Of a DNA stretch of 64,000 nucleotides, positions 16,240-26,000 are shown piece by piece. Position 1 is the stretch's first letter. Each line of letters opens with the position of its first letter. Origin of the DNA: Edaphobacter acidisoli (lineage in GTDB: Bacteria > Acidobacteriota > Terriglobia > Terriglobales > Acidobacteriaceae); NCBI RefSeq assembly GCF_014642855.1, contig NZ_BMJB01000001.1, forward strand, positions 2,356,001-2,420,000, given 5' to 3'. A program made the translations under genes and the position numbers. Under the pieces are notes generated by a model. It saw only the letters and a list, made by a program, of their open reading frames with translations, was not told the origin of the DNA and did no database searches.

Positions 16240-17322
16240 TTAAGGCAGGCTGGTAAACCTGGCTCCCTTGAGTTGAATCGTCTGCTGCTCGAGCTCGTCG
16301 ACCGGAGGAATGGGCCTTATTGAGGAGATCACTTTGTTTTCTGGCCTCCCGAGAATTGGTCTTTCCAGTAGGAACCAGGAAGCGGATGCAAACAAGAGTG
16401 TGATGAAGAGGGTTGCCAAAACTGTTTCGGTCGTTCCCCTCACATAGCGAGCCACCAATGCGAAGACAGTGAGGTGAACAAGATAGACCGTGTAGCTAAT
16501 TCGCCCAAGATAGCGCACAGGGGCGAATGTGAGGATGCGTACAGCCCGTCCGCTCAAGGCCCATAGCACGATACCCGTCACGATTATCAGGGTGAGCTCA
16601 TAGATGAACGTGTTTGACTCTCGTGTGTTTGCCGATGTTGTGAATCGGGAGTTTTTTGCGAGCAAACCAAGGACTCCAGCTGCCACCAGCGAGAGAATGG
16701 GGCCAAAATGGCCAAATTGCTTAATCCAATATTGGCGGCGTCGCCAGATGATTGCGATTAGGGCGCCTGCCGCAAGCGTATCCATGCGGAATGGCGTAAG
16801 CGTGTAGATAAACCAGACGCTGGGAAAGAGTGGCGTGCAGAACCAGCGCAGCAATGGAGCAACAAAAATCAACGAAGCAGCCAGCCACGCAATTGTCACT
16901 TCACCAAGGAAATAGACTGCGAAGGGCCATGCAAGATAAAACTGTTCTTCCACTCCGAGCGACCACAAAATGCAGAGTGATTCGGGCAGTTGCGCGCCCA
17001 CAACAACAGCAAAGTTAGTTAAGAAGAGACAGATATACCACGACCGAAGCCACCATGTGCCGAAAACAAGTACGGTAATGAGCAATAGAAGAAGATATGG
17101 AGGGAGAATGCGGCGCGCACGGCGTGCGTAGAAGTGCCCGAAATACCCCCTGATACTTCTACCTTTGTTTTCGAGCAAACGCCCGGTGATCAGAAACCCC
17201 GAGAGAACAAAAAAGAGGTCGACCCCCATCCAAAGGAGCCGGACATGAAAAAGATGATGGATAACTACCAAAGAGATAGCTACCGCACGGATTCCGTCCA
17301 ATTGATCAATTCTTTTTGCCAT
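16240..17322 (-). CDS. Acyltransferase 3 family membrane protein
   Basis: The 360-residue protein begins with the family hallmark (LDGIRAVAISLVVIHHLFHV, containing the catalytic-type His) and has about ten membrane segments with the VDLFFVLSGFLITG motif. Acyltransferase-3 proteins O-acetylate or otherwise acylate surface polysaccharides, lipopolysaccharide or peptidoglycan. A polymerase-like protein and a methyltransferase follow upstream on the same strand, which favours a surface-glycan role. Donor and acceptor cannot be read from the sequence. Confidence 0.9.
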   Translation of the reverse strand: MAKRIDQLDGIRAVAISLVVIHHLFHVRLLWMGVDLFFVLSGFLITGRLLENKGRSIRGYFGHFYARRARRILPPYLLLLLITVLVFGTWWLRSWYICLFLTNFAVVVGAQLPESLCILWSLGVEEQFYLAWPFAVYFLGEVTIAWLAASLIFVAPLLRWFCTPLFPSVWFIYTLTPFRMDTLAAGALIAIIWRRRQYWIKQFGHFGPILSLVAAGVLGLLAKNSRFTTSANTRESNTFIYELTLIIVTGIVLWALSGRAVRILTFAPVRYLGRISYTVYLVHLTVFALVARYVRGTTETVLATLFITLLFASASWFLLERPILGRPENKVISSIRPIPPVDELEQQTIQLKGARFTSLP

Positions 17323-17410
17323 GAAGCTCTGCGTAGGAAGATGGCAATTTGATATGCGTAACGATTCTACACAATCAGAAAACTCAGGGGTATATGAGTG
17401 TCAACCTAAT

Positions 17411-18508
17411 CTACTCATATGATAGAGCATCAATTGGGTCTTTGCGGGCCGCCTTGAGAGCAGGATAAAGCGCACCCAGCATGGCTCCTGAAAAAGCAAT
17501 GATTACTGAAGCCGTTACCCATCCGAAAGTGACGTCATAAGCCAGTGTTGGAAATTTAAAATGGAAGATAGCACGCATGAGATAAGTGACTATGATGCCG
17601 AGCGCCATGCCAGCGATCGCGAGCAAGGCAGTCTCACGAAGGACAACGGCTACGATATACGCTCGCGATGCGCCAAGTGACTTGAGAATGCCGATCTCTC
17701 GCGTGCGCTCGAGCACGGCCGTGTACATGGACTGGAATATAACGAGAAAACCGATGATGACAGCTGTTCCAATGACGATGCGCAGGCCAATGTTAAAGCC
17801 AGGCAGCTTGTCAGGCGTGAGCAGGGAGAGGACCTCATCGAGCGTCTGGATATCGTATTGCGACATGCCTGGTGTGGCGAGGATCTCTTTGCGGACGATC
17901 GCTGTATTCTTCGGATCGTCGAGCTTGAGATAAAAGAGGCTGGCTTTGCCGGGCGTTCCGCCGATCTCATCCATCGTGTCAATGGGGATGAACTTGCGCC
18001 CTCCCTTGCCATTCTCGACAATGCCTGAGATACGGAAGCTGTGGTGCATGATGTCCATCGTGTCGCCAACCTTGAAGCCACGCGCCGCCTCGTAGTTGTC
18101 AATGATGACATCGTTTGGGCCGGTAAATGCGCCTCCGGAGAGGAAGACGAACGGCTTCAGCGCGTTGTAGGAGGCATAGTCGATGCCGTAGATATTTTCG
18201 AGGCTATGACCGGATGTGAGCTGGATGTTGACCGGTGCCGCAACCTTGACGTGGGGGAGCGTACGGAGGACATCGGCCACTTGAATCGATGCGGTCGCAC
18301 CCGACATGCCCACGAGGTTGGAGCTGACGCCGGGGTGCGTCACCATATCCATGCCAATACCGCTGGTGCGCGTACGGCTGCTGTTAAGCATGCCAAGCAT
18401 GATGGCCGCAATCGAGAGAATCATGATGACTTCGATTGCTACAGCAAAGACGCTGATGAGCGAGCGCAAGGGGCGGTGGACAAGATTGCCGACGACGAGT
18501 TTGTTCAT
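17411..18508 (-). CDS. ABC transporter permease (FtsX/MacB type)
   Basis: The 365-residue protein has one N-terminal membrane helix (residues ~18-40), a periplasmic MacB-core-like domain (~45-235) and three C-terminal helices in an FtsX fold (ERTREIGILKSLGASRAYIVAVVL). This is the DevC/MacB/LolC-type topology. Such permeases normally pair with an ATPase, but none is encoded beside it in this window. It may use a distant ATPase or be a remnant of a larger locus. Confidence 0.9.
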   Translation of the reverse strand: MNKLVVGNLVHRPLRSLISVFAVAIEVIMILSIAAIMLGMLNSSRTRTSGIGMDMVTHPGVSSNLVGMSGATASIQVADVLRTLPHVKVAAPVNIQLTSGHSLENIYGIDYASYNALKPFVFLSGGAFTGPNDVIIDNYEAARGFKVGDTMDIMHHSFRISGIVENGKGGRKFIPIDTMDEIGGTPGKASLFYLKLDDPKNTAIVRKEILATPGMSQYDIQTLDEVLSLLTPDKLPGFNIGLRIVIGTAVIIGFLVIFQSMYTAVLERTREIGILKSLGASRAYIVAVVLRETALLAIAGMALGIIVTYLMRAIFHFKFPTLAYDVTFGWVTASVIIAFSGAMLGALYPALKAARKDPIDALSYE

Positions 18509-18559
18509 ACCTATATATCAGTGTATGGGAATTCGCGAAGAAAGCCGTCCGAAGAGACC

Positions 18560-20068
18560 TCAGCGACCCGAAGAAGATAAAGAGGATCGAGCGACGGCGC
18601 TGCGAGCGCGGGGGACTCGGCGAAACGTGAGTCTCTCAGGTCCAGCGATCAGGGTTCCTAAAATGGGCATGACGTACGAAGCAACAACTGCAGCGAAGAC
18701 AAGCGCTACAGTGCCATAGCCAAGCATATAGATCACGCCTAACAATCCCCCTTCTGGAGCGAGGTGAGCAAGCAACAAGATGGCGACGAGGCCCCAGGGG
18801 GCTTCGCGAGTGTCCCCGCACAAAGAATCATAGAGGGTGAACAACATAATCCAGAGCACGGGAGCAACGACCAGTACCCCAAGCCACCGAGCAAGATGAA
18901 ACGCTTCTCCGCTAGGCGAGAAAGAGATGCCGGTGGTGGTATCGTCTTCGGCGAGGATTCCTCCGATCTCATCGGCATATATGTCTCCATAGTGAAGCCT
19001 GGGCTTGTTTGCCCAGAGGAAGTGGGGAACCAAGTTCGCAAAACCAGCCCCTATAGGAGAGAGACCAAAGACGTGTCCTTGCGCGGTTACATTGATAAGG
19101 GCGCCATCCATGGCTACCATTTGAAGGCGATCGAAGAAGCCCTGAGGTGTATTGAAATAATGGACTGCTTGCTCTTCGCCTGTAGCAGCCTCCTGCTCAT
19201 GGTACTGCTTGCGTACATCTCCAAGTTCAGACAATTCAGTCACAACGCTAGAGAGATTGTCGCTGAAGGTTGCGCCTCGAAAATTTCGGCCATACTGCGA
19301 ATAAGGCACTAAGAATTGAAAGGTAAATATCCCGATGCAAATGCCAAAGACAATTTGGATGAAAGAAATGCGGTAGCGCATGGAGCTGGCGCCAATCAGC
19401 CAGCAAAGGAAGGGCGTGAGCATTCCCTCTTTACTAAACCCAAGGAGCCCATAAGCAAAGATCACAGTGAAGCACAATACGACCGGAAAATTAAGGGTGC
19501 TCCTGCCGCCAGTCTTACGGATCTGGTAAATAACCCCAATGATGAGGGCCATGGGCAGAAAACTGTTAACCTGTCGGACTGCGCTCAGTACAGTGCCGTC
19601 CTTCGGAGGGAAAATTATGATCAGCACGGTGATGAGGGTGCCGACGAGCATGCATCCCATGGTGGCGTTGAACATCCTTGCAGGCTCGATCATCACTCCC
19701 AGGATGGGCTTTTTGGTGGTCAACCTGCGACTGATATAGACAGCAGCAAGCATGGAACATATCCCGCCAAGGAAGACTTCGATCGTGAGCTGCGGAGCCG
19801 CGAGGTTTGAATCGGCTGGTTCCCCCAGAATGGCCTTCCATACCAATCCGAAGATGACGGTCAATACCGCATAGAAAAAAATGTACGAACCCGAAGGGCG
19901 GGTAAACCCACCGGCGACATTGAAGGCAACGGTCGCAACAAAGATGAAAAGGAAGCAGCAGAGAGAAAAGGCCGGCGATGTTCCTTCCAGTATTTGGACG
20001 AAGCACAGAAGAGCCGCGAACATTGCAGCGTGAAACGGCGAAACGCGTTCTGGAAAGGGCAGGCGCAC
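18560..20068 (-). CDS. Polytopic membrane protein, oligosaccharide-polymerase-like
   Basis: The 502-residue protein has about twelve hydrophobic segments and a large hydrophilic loop (roughly residues 265-365). This resembles Wzy/O-antigen ligase-type and oligosaccharide repeat-unit polymerases. No short catalytic motif can be named with certainty. The start is a GTG without a clear ribosome-binding site, so the N terminus is uncertain. The methyltransferase gene lies 37 bases upstream on the same strand. A role in polysaccharide assembly is an inference from topology and neighbours. Confidence 0.65.
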   Translation of the reverse strand: MRLPFPERVSPFHAAMFAALLCFVQILEGTSPAFSLCCFLFIFVATVAFNVAGGFTRPSGSYIFFYAVLTVIFGLVWKAILGEPADSNLAAPQLTIEVFLGGICSMLAAVYISRRLTTKKPILGVMIEPARMFNATMGCMLVGTLITVLIIIFPPKDGTVLSAVRQVNSFLPMALIIGVIYQIRKTGGRSTLNFPVVLCFTVIFAYGLLGFSKEGMLTPFLCWLIGASSMRYRISFIQIVFGICIGIFTFQFLVPYSQYGRNFRGATFSDNLSSVVTELSELGDVRKQYHEQEAATGEEQAVHYFNTPQGFFDRLQMVAMDGALINVTAQGHVFGLSPIGAGFANLVPHFLWANKPRLHYGDIYADEIGGILAEDDTTTGISFSPSGEAFHLARWLGVLVVAPVLWIMLFTLYDSLCGDTREAPWGLVAILLLAHLAPEGGLLGVIYMLGYGTVALVFAAVVASYVMPILGTLIAGPERLTFRRVPRARSAVARSSLSSSGR

Positions 20069-20105
20069 GGTTCAGTTGCTCGTTTTATATTCTTGATAGC
20101 CCATT

Positions 20106-20822
20106 TTAAGCACACTTGTGAGTGACCATCAGCATTGTGATGCGAAAGCCCGACAATAAATCTGATAAGTTGACGATTCGCTCATAGGCCATCATGGGAT
20201 AGAAGAGCAGAGGGTGTGCGCGGCCATAGGAGGGCTCCGGCTCAATCATTGTCACGACCGGGTCTCCCAGACCATTGGCCTGGCATAATTCTCTAAGCCG
20301 ATTGCGCGTATTGGCACGAAACCATGTGGGGTAAGGATCGTGAGCATCCTCGGCCAGTTTGCGCAACCGATTGGCGAGCATCAAATGCATGGAATGAGGC
20401 ATGAGGTGAGCGCAGGCCGAAACGTAGTGGAAGAGGTTTGGTGTGCGGAGACAGTAGACGCCGCCTGGACGCAAAACACGAGAGACTTCCGCGAAGTGCT
20501 CCGCTGGGTGAGATACGTGTTCCAAAACGAAGTTGGAGACACAGGCATCGAAGGAAGAATCCGCAAATGGCATCCGCTTGCCATCAAAGACATGCGCTTC
20601 GGAGAGCCACTGATTGTTCTTGACATCCGGATCGATGTCCAGGCCGACAACTGTACCAATTCCGCTCAGCATTTGAGAGCATTCGTTTCCTGGCCCAGAG
20701 CCAATCTCAAGAATTCTGGCACCAGAGGGTATCTGCTCCTTGCAGAGCCTGAAAAACGGGCGCGTTCCACCTTCAAAATTCGCATTTGAATAGTAGTACT
20801 TGTCGAAGAGTGCCTGCGTCAT
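20106..20822 (-). CDS. Class I SAM-dependent methyltransferase
   Basis: The 238-residue protein has the SAM-binding motif I (ILEIGSGPGNECSQML, residues ~35-50). An acidic motif II (GLDIDPD) and the Methyltransf_11-type segment (DACVSNFVLEHVSHPAEHFAEV) follow. It resembles methyltransferases of polysaccharide clusters, and its neighbour looks like a polymerase. GGGA precedes the ATG by four bases. The substrate is unknown. Confidence 0.88.
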   Translation of the reverse strand: MTQALFDKYYYSNANFEGGTRPFFRLCKEQIPSGARILEIGSGPGNECSQMLSGIGTVVGLDIDPDVKNNQWLSEAHVFDGKRMPFADSSFDACVSNFVLEHVSHPAEHFAEVSRVLRPGGVYCLRTPNLFHYVSACAHLMPHSMHLMLANRLRKLAEDAHDPYPTWFRANTRNRLRELCQANGLGDPVVTMIEPEPSYGRAHPLLFYPMMAYERIVNLSDLLSGFRITMLMVTHKCA

Positions 20823-21373
20823 AAAGTCCCGATTAACCCGTTTTGCGAGCAGAGATCTGTGTAGAACTGAGTATAACCGGGCTAATTACTTTGGCGTTTC
20901 AGGTGCCTCTCCGCCCCATTGCCGCTCAGGATTGAAATAGAAGTGTGCACATCCGGGGGAAGTGTTTTTGCGAACTGCTCTGTGCCGTGCGGATTTCCGC
21001 ATTTGCATCCAAGGACGTGCTGTAAATACGGTGCATGGTTCCTCAAGCACAATTGGATGTTCGGGTTCACATATTTTCAAAATCGGAGTCCATGCAATAC
21101 TTCACTTCCGCCAATGCTCCTGACTGCGATTGTTGTGGCCGCATACGCGAATTTTATCGTTCCGCGAAAGAGCAACAAAAGCCATCGCGAGGTAGTACAA
21201 AAAGCAGCATAGCGTCTTGCATGTCTTATACGGCTTGTTTCATTCGGAGGATTATATAAAGAGTGACATACCAACGAAACTACTTTGACTTCAATGGGAT
21301 GCAGGCCTATTCTGCGATTGGATCAGGGCTGACGGAATGGGCTTATCCTGTGCCTCGGAATACTAACGGACGA
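20823..21373. other. Gene-poor region
   Basis: About 550 bases without a convincing gene. Short open frames on both strands (for example 20882-21080 minus and 20919-21212 plus) have no recognisable domain, no good ribosome-binding site and mixed codon use. They may be decayed sequence. GGAGG at 21246-21250 followed by TATATAA at 21254-21260 probably belongs to the expression signals of the next gene. Confidence 0.4.
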
Positions 21374-21787
21374 ATGGAACGATTCTCAGACGAGTTACGA
21401 GGAGAAAGGGAACGACGCCGGATCCCGCTGGAGAAGATCAGCGAGGAGACCAAGATCTCGTCTCGCCATCTTCTGGCGCTAGAGGCCGGAGAGTACTCTT
21501 CCCTACCCGGTGGCGTCTTTCGCAAGGGCATTGTTCGCAGCTATCTTCGGGCTGTAGGACTGGAAGAGAGCCCTTGGATTGAACGGTTTGAGGCAAGTTT
21601 GCGCGAAAGCGGTTCTTCTGGAACCGAAGATGACTGGGCAGAATTTGCTGAGAATGTCCGACGAAACCGGAGTGGGGCAAGACAGGCTGCCGATATAAGG
21701 TGGGTTGGCGTAGCAGTGATGGTTGCGGCGCTGATAGCGCTTGGTTGGATCGTATGGCGGTTTGCCATGCACGAGCGACTGTTTTAG
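21374..21787 (+). CDS. RodZ-like helix-turn-helix protein with one C-terminal membrane helix
   Basis: An HTH_25-type domain (about residues 4-70; ERRRIPLEKISEETKISSRHLLALEAG, then LPGGVFRKGIVRSYLRAVGL) is followed by a linker and a single C-terminal membrane helix (WVGVAVMVAALIALGWIVW). This matches the N-terminal cytoplasmic plus membrane part of RodZ, without the periplasmic domain. The frame can be extended to a GTG at 21263, but homologues known to me begin near this Met. The start is therefore uncertain, because the GGAGG further upstream suits the longer form slightly better. Its role could be shape control or transcription. Confidence 0.75.
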   Translation: MERFSDELRGERERRRIPLEKISEETKISSRHLLALEAGEYSSLPGGVFRKGIVRSYLRAVGLEESPWIERFEASLRESGSSGTEDDWAEFAENVRRNRSGARQAADIRWVGVAVMVAALIALGWIVWRFAMHERLF

Positions 21788-21796
21788 CGTTCGATA

Positions 21797-22801
21797 CTAC
21801 GACTCGGTCTGATACCAGCGGTATCCGTGCTTTTGCTCCTGGTCGGCCTCTTTGAGGCGCTTGACAACCTGTTTGCGGCGCAGACTGCCGACACCGGCAG
21901 TGATTAGATCTATAACCGCAAGCGGGGCGACGTAGCTCGCGGCAAATGAAAGGCTGTCGATGGGCACAACCAGCAGATCGTCAGTGAAACGAGCTAGTGG
22001 CGAGAGCATCGAGTCGGTCATACCAACGCAGTAAGCTCCGTTCTGTTTAGCATGTTCGATACCTTCGATGGTCATGCGCAGGCCTCGCCGGAAGCTGATG
22101 CCGATGACAACATCCCCCTTCTCTGTGGAGCGAACGAGGTGGGTTGCGCGGCCGGGCGCTGTGGCTGCAAGGACGGGCAGGCCAGCGATCGTCAGGTGAT
22201 ACTCCATGTAATCGACAAGGGGCGAAGCCATGTCGCCAGCGAGTAGCAGAGTTTTTCTTGCCTCGTGAATGCGTGTAGCTATCTCAAGGATCTGCTGGAG
22301 GTCGATGTGACCCTCGACAAAATCAAGGTTCTCAACGATCTGCCTGCGCAGGTCGCGGAGGAAACGTGGGGGCTGGTCGGTGTGGCCGGCGGCTTGCATG
22401 CTATCGAGGATGGTGGTGCTGGTAACTGAGAGATCGTGGAGGTAGTGCTGAAACTCCTTATAACTGCCGAAGCCGAGCGACTGAACAATGCGGACAACCG
22501 TAGTGGGCGCGGTACCCAAACGGTTCGCCATGTCGCGCACATTCAGTAAAACGAAGTCTCGCGGACCCTCGAAGACAGGGCGGATGATGCTTTGATGGCG
22601 CTCGCTGAGCTGGTCCAGCGGGCGCGCCAGCTGAGGCTGGTACGCAAAGTGGCGATGTTCCTTGCTGAGGGGCATGGAACCACCTTCGTCACCGGATGCC
22701 GTGATGTCAACCATATTCTCTGGCTGCATAGTGCCTGGCATAGCTGCTGGTGTAAGGAATCGGCTGTTGACAGCCGAGAAACCTCTTGACACTCGTGCCA
22801 T
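21797..22801 (-). CDS. MurR/RpiR-family transcriptional regulator
   Basis: An N-terminal HTH_6 domain (about residues 60-135; LLNVRDMANRLGTAPTTVVRIVQSLGF) is followed by a SIS sugar-phosphate isomerase-like domain (~165-300) that binds phosphosugars. The first ~42 residues are unusual for the family. An internal ATG at 22675, preceded by AAGGTGG, is an equally good start and would give a 292-residue protein. The gene is divergent from a TonB receptor gene and probably controls it in response to a sugar phosphate. Confidence 0.9.
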   Translation of the reverse strand: MARVSRGFSAVNSRFLTPAAMPGTMQPENMVDITASGDEGGSMPLSKEHRHFAYQPQLARPLDQLSERHQSIIRPVFEGPRDFVLLNVRDMANRLGTAPTTVVRIVQSLGFGSYKEFQHYLHDLSVTSTTILDSMQAAGHTDQPPRFLRDLRRQIVENLDFVEGHIDLQQILEIATRIHEARKTLLLAGDMASPLVDYMEYHLTIAGLPVLAATAPGRATHLVRSTEKGDVVIGISFRRGLRMTIEGIEHAKQNGAYCVGMTDSMLSPLARFTDDLLVVPIDSLSFAASYVAPLAVIDLITAGVGSLRRKQVVKRLKEADQEQKHGYRWYQTES

Positions 22802-22845
22802 GCCGGATTAACGTTACATCAATTTCCGGAACATCTGTACCAATT

Positions 22846-22870
22846 GAACCAAGTAATCCACATTTGGTTC
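22846..22870. promoter_or_regulatory. Inverted repeat in the RpiR-TonB divergent promoter region
   Basis: Perfect seven-base arms GAACCAA and TTGGTTC are separated by 11 bases. Related half-sites (GAATCAA, CGGTTC) follow within 20 bases. The position between the regulator and the divergent receptor gene suits an RpiR operator. The assignment is inferred. Confidence 0.45.
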
Positions 22871-23056
22871 TTCTTGAATCAACGGTTCGGTGATGAGTGC
22901 ACCTGAGTGCGGCGCGCGATCCGTTGAGATATCTGGGGGTGGCGGCGCCACGATGCGCTGTCTCGGGGCTGGCTAAGCGAAGCAAGCCGTGTCGGCTATA
23001 GGGAACGGAAGATTCAGCAGAGGGCAATCAGAGGAAAGCTTCAGGAGGCAGTTGAG

Positions 23057-26000
23057 ATGAACAGATTAAGACGCTACTTACGGAATGCGGCCATGATTGT
23101 AGCGATAACCGGAATCGGTTGTATTGGTTCCCGGGCGCAGGATACGACGACCGGCAGCATTAGCGGAACAATTACCGATGCGACAGGGGCGGCAGTGAAG
23201 GGTGCTACAGTCGGGATGACGAACACGGACCGCGGGGCCACGATCCGCACCGTTATGACCAATTCCACAGGCTACTTTACAGCCACTTCGCTTCCCTTGG
23301 GCACGTATACGGTTCACATCTCCGATTCGGGGTTCAAGCCGGTGAATGTGACTGGCATTGTGCTGCACGTGAACGACGCACTTACAGTCAACCGGGTGCT
23401 GGTGGCTGGCGATGTGAACGAGACGGTGACGGTGAGCGCTGAAGAGGCCCGGGTTAATCTGCAGGATGCAACCTCAGCCGGTCTGATCAACAGCACACAA
23501 TTGAACGAAATGCCGCTCGTGACGCGGAACTATGAAACGCTAATGAATCTTCAGCCGGGCGTGGCCTACGGCGGCAGCACAGACGACTTGACCCGTGGAC
23601 CTTCAGGTCTGAGCGGCGCTTCGAGTGTGGTGAATTTCTCGGTAAACGGCGGACGTAATACCTCGAACAATTGGACCATAGATGGCGCCGATAATGTCGA
23701 TCGCGGCGCAAACCTGACGCTCTATACCTATCCCAGCCCGGACGCAATTGCAGAGTTCAAGACTCTGCGCGGACAATACAGCGCTCAATTCGGCCGCAAT
23801 GCTTCAGGGCAGATCGATGTCGTCACAAAATCCGGAACGAATTCAGTCCACGGCAGCGCGTATGAATACCTTCGCAACGATGCGTTCGATGCCAACGGCT
23901 ATGCTAACGATTATCTGGGCTTCCCGAAGACTCCCTATCGCTACAACATCTTTGGGTTTTCGCTGGGTGGGCCGGTTTTTGTTCCGAAGGTCTATAACGG
24001 CAAGGACAAGACATTCTTCTTTATCTCCGAGGAGTGGCAGAGGATTATTCAGTACGCTTCGGGCGTGCAGGCCCTTGTGCCTCAGGCATCGGAGCGCGCA
24101 GGCGATTTCTCCCAGTCAGGCCAGAAGATTAATGGGGCCTGGACGACTGGTCCGGTGACGGTCTGCACCGCATATACGACCAACTCCGCAAACCAAACGA
24201 ACACCTGTACGGCAACGGGAACGCAGGTGACGAACCTCTCTCCGATAGCGCAGTCCTATATGAAGGATGTGTACAGCAGAGTCCCTGTGCCGGATGAGTC
24301 CTATGACATCGCGCACAACTCCGACCCGCACTCGATCTTCTCGAGTTTCAAGAACCAGTTTAATAATCTGGACTCAGTTATCCGCATTGACCAGCAGTTT
24401 GGGCAGAAGCTGACCGTGTTTTATCGCTATCTGCACGATACCTTCCCCGAGGTGTTGTCTCAGGGGCAATTCACCACAGTGCCGATTCCAGGTGCGAATA
24501 CGGCAACGGTCGTCAATCCTGGAACACAACAACTGGGACATGGCACATACATCATCAATCCGACCATGGTGGTAAACGCAGGCTATGCGTATTCCAATGG
24601 CAATATCGTAAGTACGCCGGCCGGCTTCCTCGGTTCGGCTCAATCTCCCGACATCAAGCCGACGCTGCCTTATGCCAACACGGTTGGCCTGGTGCCCACG
24701 ATTGGTGTGAGCGGAATGACCACGTTGAATGGTTCGGTCGCTTATACCGATCACGGAACAAACCACCAGGTCTTCGGCGATATCACGAAGACCCTGCACA
24801 CCAACACCATCATCGCGGGTTTCTCTTATAACCACTATCAGAAGCTCGAAAACAATACGACCGGAACGCAGGGCTCGTTTAGCTTCGCCAATGATTCACA
24901 GTATGCCTGCCCAGCCTCTGGCCCGACGCCGGGATGCGTTCCCACAAACAGCAACTCAGGCGCGGCGGAGGCACAAGGATTTGCAAACTTGCTGACAGGA
25001 AATGCGAACGGCGGCTTCAGCCAGCTTTCGAAGGACCCTGTCACTGACATCAAAGAATCTCTGTACGAGGCGTTTTTGCAGGACAACTGGAAGGCTACGC
25101 CTCGGCTGACGCTGAATCTTGGAGTGCGCTATGCGTACTATGGACAGCCTTGGGATGCGAACGGCCTGCTGAGCAACTTCGATCCGTCGAAGTACAGCGC
25201 AGCGGGAGCGCCCACAATCTCAGCCAATGGGCTGATCTGCTTCACAGCGCCGTGCAATCAGACGGGCAGCAATGCGGGGCAGCCTACGACACCGAATGGC
25301 AGCGCCGACTATGCGGGGATCAACTACATCAATGGCATGATCTTCAATGGGCCGAGTTCGGCGAACAACAATCAGGCTTCTCCGTATGGCAACAAGGTGG
25401 GCGCCGCGCAGAAGACGAACTTCGCTCCACGCTTTGGCTTTGCGCTTGATGTGTTCGGCGATGGCAAGACTGCACTTCGCGGCGGCTATGGCTGGGGCTT
25501 CGACGATGCCGAAGTCAGCTATTACGAGACAACCGTGTTCGGCAATCCGCCTTCTGTTGCCACCTACTCTGTTGGCCAGACTTCTTTCGACAGCCCGGCG
25601 GGCGGCGCATTGACCGGGCTTTCGTCGACTCCCGGGCGCATTCAAGCCATTCCTGTTGATTACAAGACCCCCTACGTGCAGCAGTACTCGCTGGACATTC
25701 AGCAACAGATCACGCCAACAATGATGATGGATGTGGGCTACTTTGGCGATCATGGCACACATCTGTTGGGGGCACTCAACATGAACCAGCCTGCACCAGG
25801 CGCGTGGGTAGGCAAGGTGCAGCCTTCGAACTCTGGAAGCGCCTGCATTGACCCGGACACCGGTCAGCAATCGTTCCTGAACTCCACCTGCGATCGTGTG
25901 TTGAACCAGATCAAGCCATATATAGGATATTTTGCAATTGATGCGCTTCGCACTATCTTCAGCTCGAATTACAACTCGCTCCAGGTGAAAGTGACAAAAC

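Noticed and set aside
20882..21212. Short ORFs on both strands in the gap before the RodZ-like gene
   Set aside because: They have no ribosome-binding site, domain or convincing codon pattern. They may be remnants of a decayed gene, but no family could be named.
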